Assembly: GCA_001698425.1 (NCBI GenBank)
Contig: MBRE01000037.1
Coordinates: 1 to 64,000, forward strand
DNA length: 64,000 bases
Direction: 5' to 3'
Source: Oscillatoriales cyanobacterium USR001
Lineage (GTDB): Bacteria > Cyanobacteriota > Cyanobacteriia > Cyanobacteriales > Microcoleaceae
A program made the translations under genes and the position numbers. This document shows positions 36,464 through 44,944 of the stretch, one piece after another (position 1 is the first letter of the stretch; every line of letters begins with the position of its first letter). Under the pieces are notes generated by a model. The model was not told the DNA's origin, made no database searches, and worked only from the letters and a program-made list of their open reading frames with translations.

Positions 36464-36804
36464 TGAAAGTTCTAAATGAAAAAAAGAACACAATATAGTG
36501 CAATTCGGAGATAAACAATTGATTGACTGTTTCGATTTTCTGCGTTAATATCTTTCGCAGAAAGTAACAATTCTTCGGAAAAACTATTTTTTTTGCGTAA
36601 GTGTTATAAATAAATCTTTCTGGTTCGTAGTAAGCGCTTTAGCGCTCTTAGCGCTAAAGCGCTTACTACAAACAAGCGAATTATTTAATTTCTATTCCTT
36701 AAGTGGTTAAATCTTAAGGTGAGGGGTTTGACCCCTAATTGGTGCTATCCTAGAGTGTGGGTGCTGGTGAAAATTTGAACTTTTGCGATTAAGCTTGACA
36801 TTAT
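36464..36804. other. 341-base gap with a perfect palindrome
   Basis: No gene is seen beyond an 11-codon frame at its left edge. AT-rich DNA precedes the palindromic repeat at 36622-36699. Past this, no clear promoter could be set for the histidine kinase gene. Confidence 0.5.
36622..36699. repeat. Palindromic GTAGTAAGCGC repeat, copy B (20-base perfect arms)
   Basis: GTAGTAAGCGCTTTAGCGCT at 36627-36646 and its exact complement at 36650-36669 enclose a 3-base loop. The tail AAACAAGCGAATTATTTAAT, then TTCTATTCCTTA, matches copy A at 30602-30671. Copy A has lost part of the arms. Confidence 0.9.
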
Positions 36805-38910
36805 ATGGAAAATATGCTTTCGCTTACAGAGATAACTAATGCCTTGAAAAAATTGGATCGCGGCGAAAGTAAAGGAATTCAAGAGGAGGAAGTTGCGATC
36901 GCAGGTCTGGAAACTACCTGCCATCCGCCGGAAAAAGTAGCGCGCAGGCGCGATCGCTTGTCAACATTAGAAGCCGAAATTGGCATCGCGATCGCCAGCA
37001 GCACCACCTTATCAGAAATCCTCAACCGTTGCACCACAGCCATGTTGCAACACTTAGATGCTACTTTTGTGGGTATTTGGATATTTAACAGATCCACTCG
37101 CTTACTGGAACTACAAGCCTTCGCCGGGGAACAGTCTCCCGCCACAGAATTTTACGATCGCATCCCTTTTGGCATTTCCCTAATCGGATTTGTCGCCCAA
37201 CACCGACAACCTTACATCACCCCCAGTCAAAAGCATGAAACGTTAGCGGGTTATCCCCTAATTGTAGAAGAGCGCCTGCTGGGGGTGGTATTAGTAGCGT
37301 GCAGAACAAATATCACGGAGGAAATGCGGAATCTGCTTGGTTGGGTAGCCAACGCGATCGCGATCGCCATTGACCGATCGCGATCGTGGGCTAGTCGCGA
37401 ATCTTTATTATTTAGACTCGCTAATCAAATTCGTAACTCCTTAGAACTCAATCAAATTTTAGAAACAGCCGTCCAAGAAATTCACACTCTCTTGCAACTG
37501 GATTGGTGTTTATTTATGTGGTATAGACCGGAAGAAATTAAGGATAAAATACAGGAACAAATTAGTTCAAATACCTCCAATTTTTCAGCAAATATCAAAA
37601 CTCAAAACTCCTCTTGGGAAGTTGTTAAAGAAGTTAGAAATCCCTCATTACCAAGCCTCATCGGTCGCTACCCTGCCGAAAAAGTTGGCACATTTAGTGA
37701 GAAACTTTTAAACCTAGAAATTATCCGCATTGATGATGTCGCCACTCTGGAAGAACCAGTCATGCGGCGATTTTTAATGTCTTGGGGTTATGCTGCCATA
37801 TTAACACTGCCAATTCAGACACATTCTGGCGAAATTGGCGCATTTAGCTGCGGGATGTGTAACACGCTCAAAGGCAGTTTTGACACTCGATCGGAGTTGC
37901 CACATAATGTTAAATTGCGACCTTGGAGCGATTCAGAAGTAGAATTATTGAGAGCAGTTGCCGATCAATTGGCGATCGCGATCGACCAAGCCGAACTCTA
38001 CACCCAAGCCCGTAACAGCGCAGAAATAGCCCAAACTCAAGCTCAACAAATCGCCGAAACCTTACACAAATTACAAGCAACTCAAACCCAACTAATTCAA
38101 ACCGAAAAAATGTCTTCTTTAGGCAACATGGTCGCTGGAGTTGCCCATGAAATTAATAACCCAATTAACTTTATTTCTGGGAATATTACCCATGCAACTA
38201 ATTATGTTAAAAACCTATTAGATTTATTAGAACTTTATCAAAAACACTCTCCCAATCCTCATCCAGAAATTCAGGAAAAAGCCGAATCAATCGAGTTAGA
38301 CTTTATCAAGTTAGATTTACCAAAACTCATTGCTTCAATGAAAATTGGCACTGACAGAATTAGTCAAATAGTCTTATCTTTACGAAATTTTTCCCGCCTC
38401 GAAGAATCAGAGAAAAAAATAGTAGATATTCACGAAGGCATAGACAGTACACTATTAATTTTACAGCACAGATTAAAATCCAGTTGCGGCAAATTTGCCA
38501 TAGAAATAGTCAAAGAATACGGCGAATTACCCTTAGTTGAATGCTGTGCTGGACAGCTAAATCAAGTATTTATGAACATTCTGAGTAATGCAATTGATGC
38601 CCTGGAAAATCATCCACCACCCCGGATAATTACGATCGAAACGGCGGTGGGGGAACAGGAGTGCAATTTTTCCACACCAGATGTTAAATTTGTAGTAATT
38701 CGGATTTCTGACAATGGCCCAGGAATGACCGAAGCGATTGTCAATCGATCGTTTGACCCATTTTTTACTACCAAACCAGTAGGAAAAGGCACTGGACTCG
38801 GATTGTCAATTTCCCACCACATAGTCGTAGAAAAACACGGAGGTATTCTCAAATGTTTCTCAAAACCTGGAGAGGGAGCGGAGTTTTTGATTCAGATCCC
38901 TTTGACGTAG
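36805..38910 (+). CDS. GAF-GAF sensor histidine kinase
   Basis: A 701-residue cytoplasmic kinase. Two GAF domains (about 50-195 and 205-395; LSTLEAEIGIAIASS; DWCLFMWYRP) are followed by a coiled coil and a phospho-acceptor region, EKMSSLGNMVAGVAHEINNP, with His448. The ATPase has NQVFMNILSNAIDAL (N box), ISDNGPGM (G1) and GKGTGLGLSISH (G2). No membrane segment and no receiver domain. It is a clear paralogue of the C-terminal ~670 residues of the kinase at 49432-53622 on the far side of the che cluster. Its partner regulator is not adjacent; the CheY-like protein at 48632 is a candidate. Confidence 0.9.
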   Translation: MENMLSLTEITNALKKLDRGESKGIQEEEVAIAGLETTCHPPEKVARRRDRLSTLEAEIGIAIASSTTLSEILNRCTTAMLQHLDATFVGIWIFNRSTRLLELQAFAGEQSPATEFYDRIPFGISLIGFVAQHRQPYITPSQKHETLAGYPLIVEERLLGVVLVACRTNITEEMRNLLGWVANAIAIAIDRSRSWASRESLLFRLANQIRNSLELNQILETAVQEIHTLLQLDWCLFMWYRPEEIKDKIQEQISSNTSNFSANIKTQNSSWEVVKEVRNPSLPSLIGRYPAEKVGTFSEKLLNLEIIRIDDVATLEEPVMRRFLMSWGYAAILTLPIQTHSGEIGAFSCGMCNTLKGSFDTRSELPHNVKLRPWSDSEVELLRAVADQLAIAIDQAELYTQARNSAEIAQTQAQQIAETLHKLQATQTQLIQTEKMSSLGNMVAGVAHEINNPINFISGNITHATNYVKNLLDLLELYQKHSPNPHPEIQEKAESIELDFIKLDLPKLIASMKIGTDRISQIVLSLRNFSRLEESEKKIVDIHEGIDSTLLILQHRLKSSCGKFAIEIVKEYGELPLVECCAGQLNQVFMNILSNAIDALENHPPPRIITIETAVGEQECNFSTPDVKFVVIRISDNGPGMTEAIVNRSFDPFFTTKPVGKGTGLGLSISHHIVVEKHGGILKCFSKPGEGAEFLIQIPLT

Positions 38911-38984
38911 CAGGTATTTTAGAAACCACAAAGGCACGAAGACACAAAGGAAGAAAATTAGTAATTTTTTGAAGTAAAAACAGC

Positions 38985-40574
38985 ATGAAGGATTCGATAT
39001 TGCAGCTATTTGTCCAACTAATTGCTCAGGAAACAGGTTTACATATCCGCCCCCAAGATTGCGGAGCTTTATCTCAGAAAATTGCCAGCAGAATGAAGGC
39101 TCTTAAGTTATCTATTCCAGAACAATATTATCAATTTTTACAAACTAATAGCGAACCAAATCAGAGAGAATGGCGGGAACTGATTGTTCTTTTAACAACT
39201 ACTGAAAGTTACTTTTTGCGGGATAAGGGACAGTTTAAGCTACTAGAAAATGTAATTTTACCAGAAATAATAGAAGAAAAAAAACGGTTAAGTAATGAAT
39301 CTGGTTTAATGCGATCGCTCCGAATTTGGAGTGCTGGATGCTCAACAGGCGAAGAACCTTATTCTTTAGCTATCCTCATTCAAAAACTCATTCCCGACTG
39401 GCAAGATTGGAATATTCTTATTTTAGGAACCGATATTAATCAAGAAGCTTTAGATAAAGCCAAACAGGGAATTTATAGCCCTTGGTCATTTCGCCTGGTT
39501 GACCCAGAAATTCAGCAGCAGTATTTTAGTAAATATAAAAGTGAATGGATTATTGACACTAAATTAATTAAAAATGTAAAATTTACCTATGGAAATTTAG
39601 TCAAAGATGATTATCCAAACACACAAAACGATCTTTGCAATATGGATTTAATATTGTGCCGCAACGTTTTTGTTTATTTTGAGTCACAATCTATTTCTTT
39701 AGTAATCAAAAAATTTTACAATACCTTAAGAATGGGCGGATATTTGATGACAGGTCATGCGGAACTTTATGGTCAAATAATTCCACAATTCCGATCAAAA
39801 ATCTTTCCCGCCTCAGTTGTTTATCAGCGGATTGAAAGAGAACAAGAAAAAGATTATCAACCTACTCAAATGCTATTAAATATTACTTGCATTGAACCTA
39901 AACTCCGATCTGAAAATCTCTCAAGCCCAGTTTTATTACCAATTGGCAATTCAAAAGACGTAGCAACACCACTAACAAGAGTCAGAGAACCTTTTGAGAA
40001 CATTTTACGGAGCATAAATGTCAAACAATCTAATTTATTTTCATTAATACCAAAAAATCAGGATCGTCTAGCAACAAATCTCATTCAGGAAGCAGGAGAT
40101 TTTTTCAAAAATAAAAATTATAGTGAAGCGATCGAAAAAGCAGAACAAGTTATTGAATTATATCCTGATAATTTTGAAGCTTATTATTTACTAGCTGAAA
40201 TTTATGCAAATTTAGGAAAATATGAACAGGCTATTGATTATTGTCAACAAGCTCTCAAGGTAGATTCAATGTCAATATTTCCTTATCACATACTCGCTCA
40301 TATCGCCGAGGAACAGGGAGACTTAGAAGGAGCTAAGGTATTCTTAAAAAGAATTATTTATCTTTCTCCTTCCTGCATATCTGCATATCTTGAACTAGCA
40401 AATATTTACAACAAAGAAGGCAATTTTAAACGGGAGAAAAAAATGTACACTACTTCCTGTGAAATCCTGAAACTTTTACCCCCTGAAACTCCTATAGAAC
40501 AACAGGGTAAAATTACAGCCAGTGAATTGCTAAAGTATGTTAAAGAAGTGTTGTTACAATCATCTAACCAATAA
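38985..40574 (+). CDS. cheR: CheR-type MCP methyltransferase with C-terminal TPR
   Basis: A 529-residue protein. The CheR N domain covers ~1-75. The SAM methyltransferase domain runs ~75-280, with the typical TTTESYFLRDKGQF, IWSAGCSTGEEPYSLAI, LGTDINQEALDKAKQG, LILCRNVFVYF and MTGHAELY. Three to four tetratricopeptide repeats lie at ~365-500 (YSEAIEKAEQVIELYPDNFE; YEQAIDYCQQALKVD). It methylates glutamates of chemoreceptors, opposing CheB. TPR-bearing CheR proteins are known from gliding bacteria and pilus-related che systems. First gene of the che cluster, followed after 16 bases by the double CheW. Confidence 0.93.
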   Translation: MKDSILQLFVQLIAQETGLHIRPQDCGALSQKIASRMKALKLSIPEQYYQFLQTNSEPNQREWRELIVLLTTTESYFLRDKGQFKLLENVILPEIIEEKKRLSNESGLMRSLRIWSAGCSTGEEPYSLAILIQKLIPDWQDWNILILGTDINQEALDKAKQGIYSPWSFRLVDPEIQQQYFSKYKSEWIIDTKLIKNVKFTYGNLVKDDYPNTQNDLCNMDLILCRNVFVYFESQSISLVIKKFYNTLRMGGYLMTGHAELYGQIIPQFRSKIFPASVVYQRIEREQEKDYQPTQMLLNITCIEPKLRSENLSSPVLLPIGNSKDVATPLTRVREPFENILRSINVKQSNLFSLIPKNQDRLATNLIQEAGDFFKNKNYSEAIEKAEQVIELYPDNFEAYYLLAEIYANLGKYEQAIDYCQQALKVDSMSIFPYHILAHIAEEQGDLEGAKVFLKRIIYLSPSCISAYLELANIYNKEGNFKREKKMYTTSCEILKLLPPETPIEQQGKITASELLKYVKEVLLQSSNQ

Positions 40575-40590
40575 CTTTTAGGCTTAAAAT

Positions 40591-41670
40591 ATGCAAAATC
40601 AACCATATCTTATTTTTGAACATAACGGTTTTATCTACGGTTTAGCCGCCGCCGTCGTTCAAGAAATTTTCTTTCTACCAGAGTTAACACCAATCCCAGA
40701 ATCTCCACCAGATATTGTTGGTGTAATTAATCTCCGAGGAGAAATTTTGCCTGTGATGGATCTAAATCTCCGCTTTGGATATCATGCTCAAGAATACTGT
40801 TTGACAGATAGCCTGATTGTCATAGAATCGAAAGAATTTAGAATTGGGATCGTGGTCAATCAAGTTCAGGAAGTAGAGAATATATCAACAGAAGTAATAA
40901 AAACACAGCTATCTTACGGACGAGAACAGGTAAATAAATCATCCCATTTTGTCAGTGAAATTGCCCAGATTGATACAGGTATTGTGATGTTACTTAACCC
41001 TGAGACTTTAATTCAATATTCTCAGGAAAAGTCGGAAAATATTCAAAGAATAGGTGATGTTAAACACCAGAAAAATGAAGAGGTAGTCGATCAAAAAATT
41101 ACCTTTGCAGATGTTAGATATTTTCCGGCTTTTTGCCCCAATGCTACACCGCAAGAAAAAGCTATTTTTCAGGAAAGAGCTAATAACTTAAAACGACAAA
41201 ATAGTAAAGAGGATTTAGATAAAAATAAATTGCCAATAGCAATTATTGCTTTTAACGGTGAATACTTTGGGTTAAATTTAGAGGCAGTACGAGAGTTTAC
41301 AGATATACGCAAAGTTACGCCAATTCCTTGCACTCCAGATTACGTTATAGGTAATATGAATTTGCGGGGGGAGATTGTGACATTAATTGATATTCGCACT
41401 GCTTTAAATATGTCGATTAGCGTAGCCGGGGAGCTATCAAAAGCAATTGTAGTACAAATTTCTGATTTGGTTGCTGGAATAGTTGCAGATCAAGTGTTGG
41501 ATGTGATGTATTTGAATATTTCAGAAATTACTGCGATTCCTACTGCTCTACATTCTACAAACGATGAATACTTAAAGGGGACGGCTCCCTATCGTGAAAA
41601 AATGATGAGTATTTTGGATCTCCATAAAATACTGACCAAGGGAGCGCTGGTAGTTGATGAAGAAGTTTAA
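40591..41670 (+). CDS. cheW: Double CheW-domain coupling protein
   Basis: A 359-residue protein of two CheW domains. The first (about 1-150) has PPDIVGVINLRGEILPVMDL. The second (about 205-350) has TPDYVIGNMNLRGEIVTLID and ends with the normal ISEITAIP...LKGTAPYREKMMSILDL. A charged linker joins them. CheW links receptors to CheA, and a tandem version could bridge two receptor or kinase units in an array. It lies between cheR and two MCP genes. Upstream the spacing is 16 bases, so cotranslation with cheR is likely. Confidence 0.92.
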   Translation: MQNQPYLIFEHNGFIYGLAAAVVQEIFFLPELTPIPESPPDIVGVINLRGEILPVMDLNLRFGYHAQEYCLTDSLIVIESKEFRIGIVVNQVQEVENISTEVIKTQLSYGREQVNKSSHFVSEIAQIDTGIVMLLNPETLIQYSQEKSENIQRIGDVKHQKNEEVVDQKITFADVRYFPAFCPNATPQEKAIFQERANNLKRQNSKEDLDKNKLPIAIIAFNGEYFGLNLEAVREFTDIRKVTPIPCTPDYVIGNMNLRGEIVTLIDIRTALNMSISVAGELSKAIVVQISDLVAGIVADQVLDVMYLNISEITAIPTALHSTNDEYLKGTAPYREKMMSILDLHKILTKGALVVDEEV

Positions 41671-41791
41671 AGTACGAAAAAGTATGATAGATTCAGGAGA
41701 AAATCTTGAGGGTAGAGGATGACAAACTAAAAATTACGAAGTATGATTAGTTTGACGGAATAACTCAATTACTTACACCACTCAAAAATAA

Positions 41792-43243
41792 ATGTTTAAT
41801 CAATTAAAAATCAAAAGTAGAATGTTACTCGGATACGTAACTCCCGCAGTTTTATACTTGGGATTGGTTGGTTTAGCTTATACAACTGTAAATCAGGCTT
41901 TTGATAGTTTTCAAGAAGTGGAAAGAGTTCAATCTGTGATTATAAATTCTAATAATTTGTCTCTCAGCACTGAGCAAATGGTTCGTTCTTTTCGCGGCTA
42001 TCTGATTAACCAAAATGATGATTTTATCGCTGAATATCAAACAGCTTTGGAGTTGTCTAGGACAACTGCTAATTTATTAAAACCACTACTAAAAAACCCA
42101 GAGCAAGTTGAAAGATTAAACAAAATGCTTAAACTGATCGATGAATATTCAGAGTTTTCTGACGAAGCAATGAAATTGCTAAAACAAAATAAGCGCAACG
42201 AAGCTATCTCCTTATTTAACAGCGGAAAAGGCAATAAGTTTGTCAAAGAATTTAATAAATTGAGGATCTTATTTATAGAATATGAACAATCACTGATGAA
42301 ATCAGAAACGAAAGAAGCAAAAGAAGCTTTAAGTTTGTTAGTTACTGTATTGCTAGTTGGTTCAGTGTTTTTGCTGATTTTGGGTATAACTATTGCGTGG
42401 TTAATTTCGTCAGGTATTGCGACTACAATTAATCAAGCAGTTACCGCGATATCAAATTTTTCAACTGAGATTGCTGCCACAGTTGAGGAACAAGAACGTA
42501 TGGCAACTCAACAAGCATCTTCAGTTAATCAAACTACGACTACAATGGATGAATTGGGTGCTTCTTCGAGGGCAACTGCACAACAGATAGAAAGTTCTGT
42601 GGGTGAGGCAAAACAAGCTTTAAATCTTGCTGGTGGTGGTACAAAGGCTGTAAGTCAAACTTTGGCGGCGATGTCAAACCTAAAAGTTAAAGTGACTTCT
42701 ATGCAAGGGCAAATTATGCAATTAAGCGAACAAACCGATCAAATTGGTAGTATTTCAACTTTAGTAAGTGATTTGGCAAATCAAACAAATATGCTGGCTT
42801 TAAATGCCGCAGTTGAGGCAGTTAGAGCGGGGGAAAATGGTAAAGGATTTGCCGTTGTTGCCGCAGAAATTCGTAAACTAGCAGATCAAAGTAAAAAATC
42901 AGCAGAGAAAATTAATTTACTGGTTGTTGATATTCAAAGGGCGATTAATTCAACAATTATGGTGACAGATGAGGGAACTAAAACAGTTGAAGCGGGAGTA
43001 CATATTGCTGAAGAAACTGCCCAAGCTTTTTCAGGTGTTGCTAATGCAATTAATAATGTAGTTTTGAGTTCTCAACAAATTTCTCTGAATGCGAAACAGC
43101 AAGTAATTGCTATTGAACAAGTAGTTGATGCGATGAATTCTCTTAATCAAGCGGCGCGTCAAGCTGCTACGGGGATTAGTCAAACTAAAATTGGGACACA
43201 AAAATTAAATGCAGCGGCTTTGGACCTGAAATCGGTAGTTTAG
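41792..43243 (+). CDS. Methyl-accepting chemotaxis protein 1
   Basis: A 483-residue receptor. TM1 is at ~13-33 and a four-helix-bundle type periplasmic domain at ~35-180 (EQMVRSFRGYLINQNDDF). TM2 is at ~184-206 (LLVGSVFLLILGITIAWLIS). The long cytoplasmic signalling coil carries the hairpin tip [20 protein letters not shown] and LNAAVEAVRAGENGKGFAVV. The signalling helix starts almost directly after TM2 and I see no convincing HAMP domain. Candidate methylation region: VEEQERMATQQASSVNQTT. Closely similar in plan to the next gene, so probably a duplication. Confidence 0.93.
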   Translation: MFNQLKIKSRMLLGYVTPAVLYLGLVGLAYTTVNQAFDSFQEVERVQSVIINSNNLSLSTEQMVRSFRGYLINQNDDFIAEYQTALELSRTTANLLKPLLKNPEQVERLNKMLKLIDEYSEFSDEAMKLLKQNKRNEAISLFNSGKGNKFVKEFNKLRILFIEYEQSLMKSETKEAKEALSLLVTVLLVGSVFLLILGITIAWLISSGIATTINQAVTAISNFSTEIAATVEEQERMATQQASSVNQTTTTMDELGASSRATAQQIESSVGEAKQALNLAGGGTKAVSQTLAAMSNLKVKVTSMQGQIMQLSEQTDQIGSISTLVSDLANQTNMLALNAAVEAVRAGENGKGFAVVAAEIRKLADQSKKSAEKINLLVVDIQRAINSTIMVTDEGTKTVEAGVHIAEETAQAFSGVANAINNVVLSSQQISLNAKQQVIAIEQVVDAMNSLNQAARQAATGISQTKIGTQKLNAAALDLKSVV

Positions 43244-43296
43244 GATGGCTTGATATTTAGCATTTGAGTTATAATTTCTAGTAATCTACCTATATT

Positions 43297-44766
43297 ATGA
43301 CTAGAAAAATGAAATTAAGTACAAAGCTTTACTTAGGCTTTTTTATCATTCCAGCATTGATTTTAATTACCCTAAGTATTTATTCTATTTCTTCATTTCA
43401 ACGGATCGATCGGCAAGTCATTACTATTTATGACGATCGAATTGTTCCCTTGCAACAAATTAAGCAAGTTTCAGATAGTTATGCCATTATAATTATGGAT
43501 AGCGTTAACAAAGCTCATGCGGGTTTACTAAGTCACAAACAAGCACTTCAAGACATTAATAAAGCTCTGCAAATTATTCAAGATAATTGGCGTGCTTATC
43601 AGGCAACTAAATTAACATTTCAAGAGCAAGTTTTTGTGGCTGAAGCTGAAGAGTTGTTCCTGATAGCTAATCGCAAAATTGAAGAACTAAAGCAAGTTTT
43701 AAAGACTGAAGATAGCCAAGAAAATTCTGGCTTAGATAATTTTTACGGAGCTTTATATAAAGATATCGATCCGATAACCGCTAAACTTCAACAGTTAACC
43801 GATTTACAGATACAGGTGGCAAAAGATGAGCGAGAAAAAGCTAGTTTAGTTTATGCAGAAATCCAGCTTGTTTTTAAGCTTTTATTAATAGTTGCTGTGT
43901 TGATTGCTTCTCCTGTTGGTTTTACGTTTAGTCGTTCTGTTTTGACTGCATTTAAACAGACTCTTAATGCAGTTATTACAAGTTCAACGGAAATGGCTGT
44001 GGCAGTAGAAGAACAAGAGAGAATTGCCGCACAGCAAGCGTCTGCGGTAAATCAAACTACTATTACAATGGAGGAATTAAATGTTTCTTCAAAAGTAGCG
44101 GCCGAACAAGCTGAAACAGCGGCAAGGGGGGCTAAAGAAGTGTTAAATTTGGCTACTGAGGGAACTAAAACGGTGGCGCGATCGCTTAATGAAATGCTGA
44201 ATCTCAAACAAAAAATGATAGCAATGCAAACACAAATTTTTCAACTGAGTGGACAAACCAATCAAATTGGCAATATTTCTAGTTTAGTTAGTGATTTAGC
44301 TAACCAGACAAATATGTTAGCGCTCAATGCTGCGATTGAGGCTGTTCGTGCGGGATCTCATGGTCAAGGATTTGCGATTATTGCTACGGAGATTCGCAAG
44401 TTGGCGGATCAAAGTCAAAAATCGGCTACTAAAATTAATTCTCTAGTTGAAAATATCCAGAAAGCAATTAATTCAACAGAAATAGTTACGGCGGATGGTA
44501 TGAAAACCATTGAAGAAAATGCTAATATATCCCAAGATACAGCAGATACTTTTGGTGGTGTGCGCTCAAAAATTGATGAGGTGACAGCGAGTGCTCAAAG
44601 TATTTCACTTAATGCTCAACAGCAAGCGATCGCCATTCAGCAAGTAGTAGAAGCGATGAAAATTCTTAATACTGCCGCCACCGAAACCGCTAGTGGCATC
44701 AGTCAAATTAAAATTGGTACGCAAAACCTCCAAGAAGTTTCTCTAGCTCTTAAAACTCTAGTTTAG
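43297..44766 (+). CDS. Methyl-accepting chemotaxis protein 2
   Basis: A 489-residue receptor with TM1 at ~10-30, a four-helix-bundle type sensor domain ([20 protein letters not shown]) and TM2 at ~195-215 ([18 protein letters not shown]). The cytoplasmic tip reads [20 protein letters not shown] and [20 protein letters not shown]. As in the receptor just upstream, no clear HAMP is seen. The two share the signalling part closely but differ in the sensor part, so they likely sense different cues through the same CheA. A long STRR array begins at its stop codon. Confidence 0.93.
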   Translation: MTRKMKLSTKLYLGFFIIPALILITLSIYSISSFQRIDRQVITIYDDRIVPLQQIKQVSDSYAIIIMDSVNKAHAGLLSHKQALQDINKALQIIQDNWRAYQATKLTFQEQVFVAEAEELFLIANRKIEELKQVLKTEDSQENSGLDNFYGALYKDIDPITAKLQQLTDLQIQVAKDEREKASLVYAEIQLVFKLLLIVAVLIASPVGFTFSRSVLTAFKQTLNAVITSSTEMAVAVEEQERIAAQQASAVNQTTITMEELNVSSKVAAEQAETAARGAKEVLNLATEGTKTVARSLNEMLNLKQKMIAMQTQIFQLSGQTNQIGNISSLVSDLANQTNMLALNAAIEAVRAGSHGQGFAIIATEIRKLADQSQKSATKINSLVENIQKAINSTEIVTADGMKTIEENANISQDTADTFGGVRSKIDEVTASAQSISLNAQQQAIAIQQVVEAMKILNTAATETASGISQIKIGTQNLQEVSLALKTLV

Positions 44767-44936
44767 TTAATTGTTAACTGTTATTGGTTAACTGTTATTG
44801 GTTAACTGTTATTGGTTAACTGTTATTGGTTAACTGTTATTGGTTAACTGTTATTGGTTAACTGTTAACAAATAACCAATAACAAATAACAAATAACCAA
44901 TTACCCATTACCCATTACCCATTACCCATTACCCAT
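44766..44936. repeat. Long STRR array before cheA
   Basis: About six copies of TTAACTGTTATTGG, then AACAAATAACCAATAAC, then several CCCATTA units (TTACCCATTACCCATTA). It fills the whole space between mcp2 and cheA and ends 8 bases before the cheA ATG. No spacers of the CRISPR kind are present. Confidence 0.92.
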
Positions 44937-44944
44937 TAAGAAAA

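Noticed and set aside
44766-44936. CRISPR-like array
   Set aside because: The units are contiguous 14-base and 7-base tandem repeats with no unique spacers and no cas genes nearby; this is an STRR.
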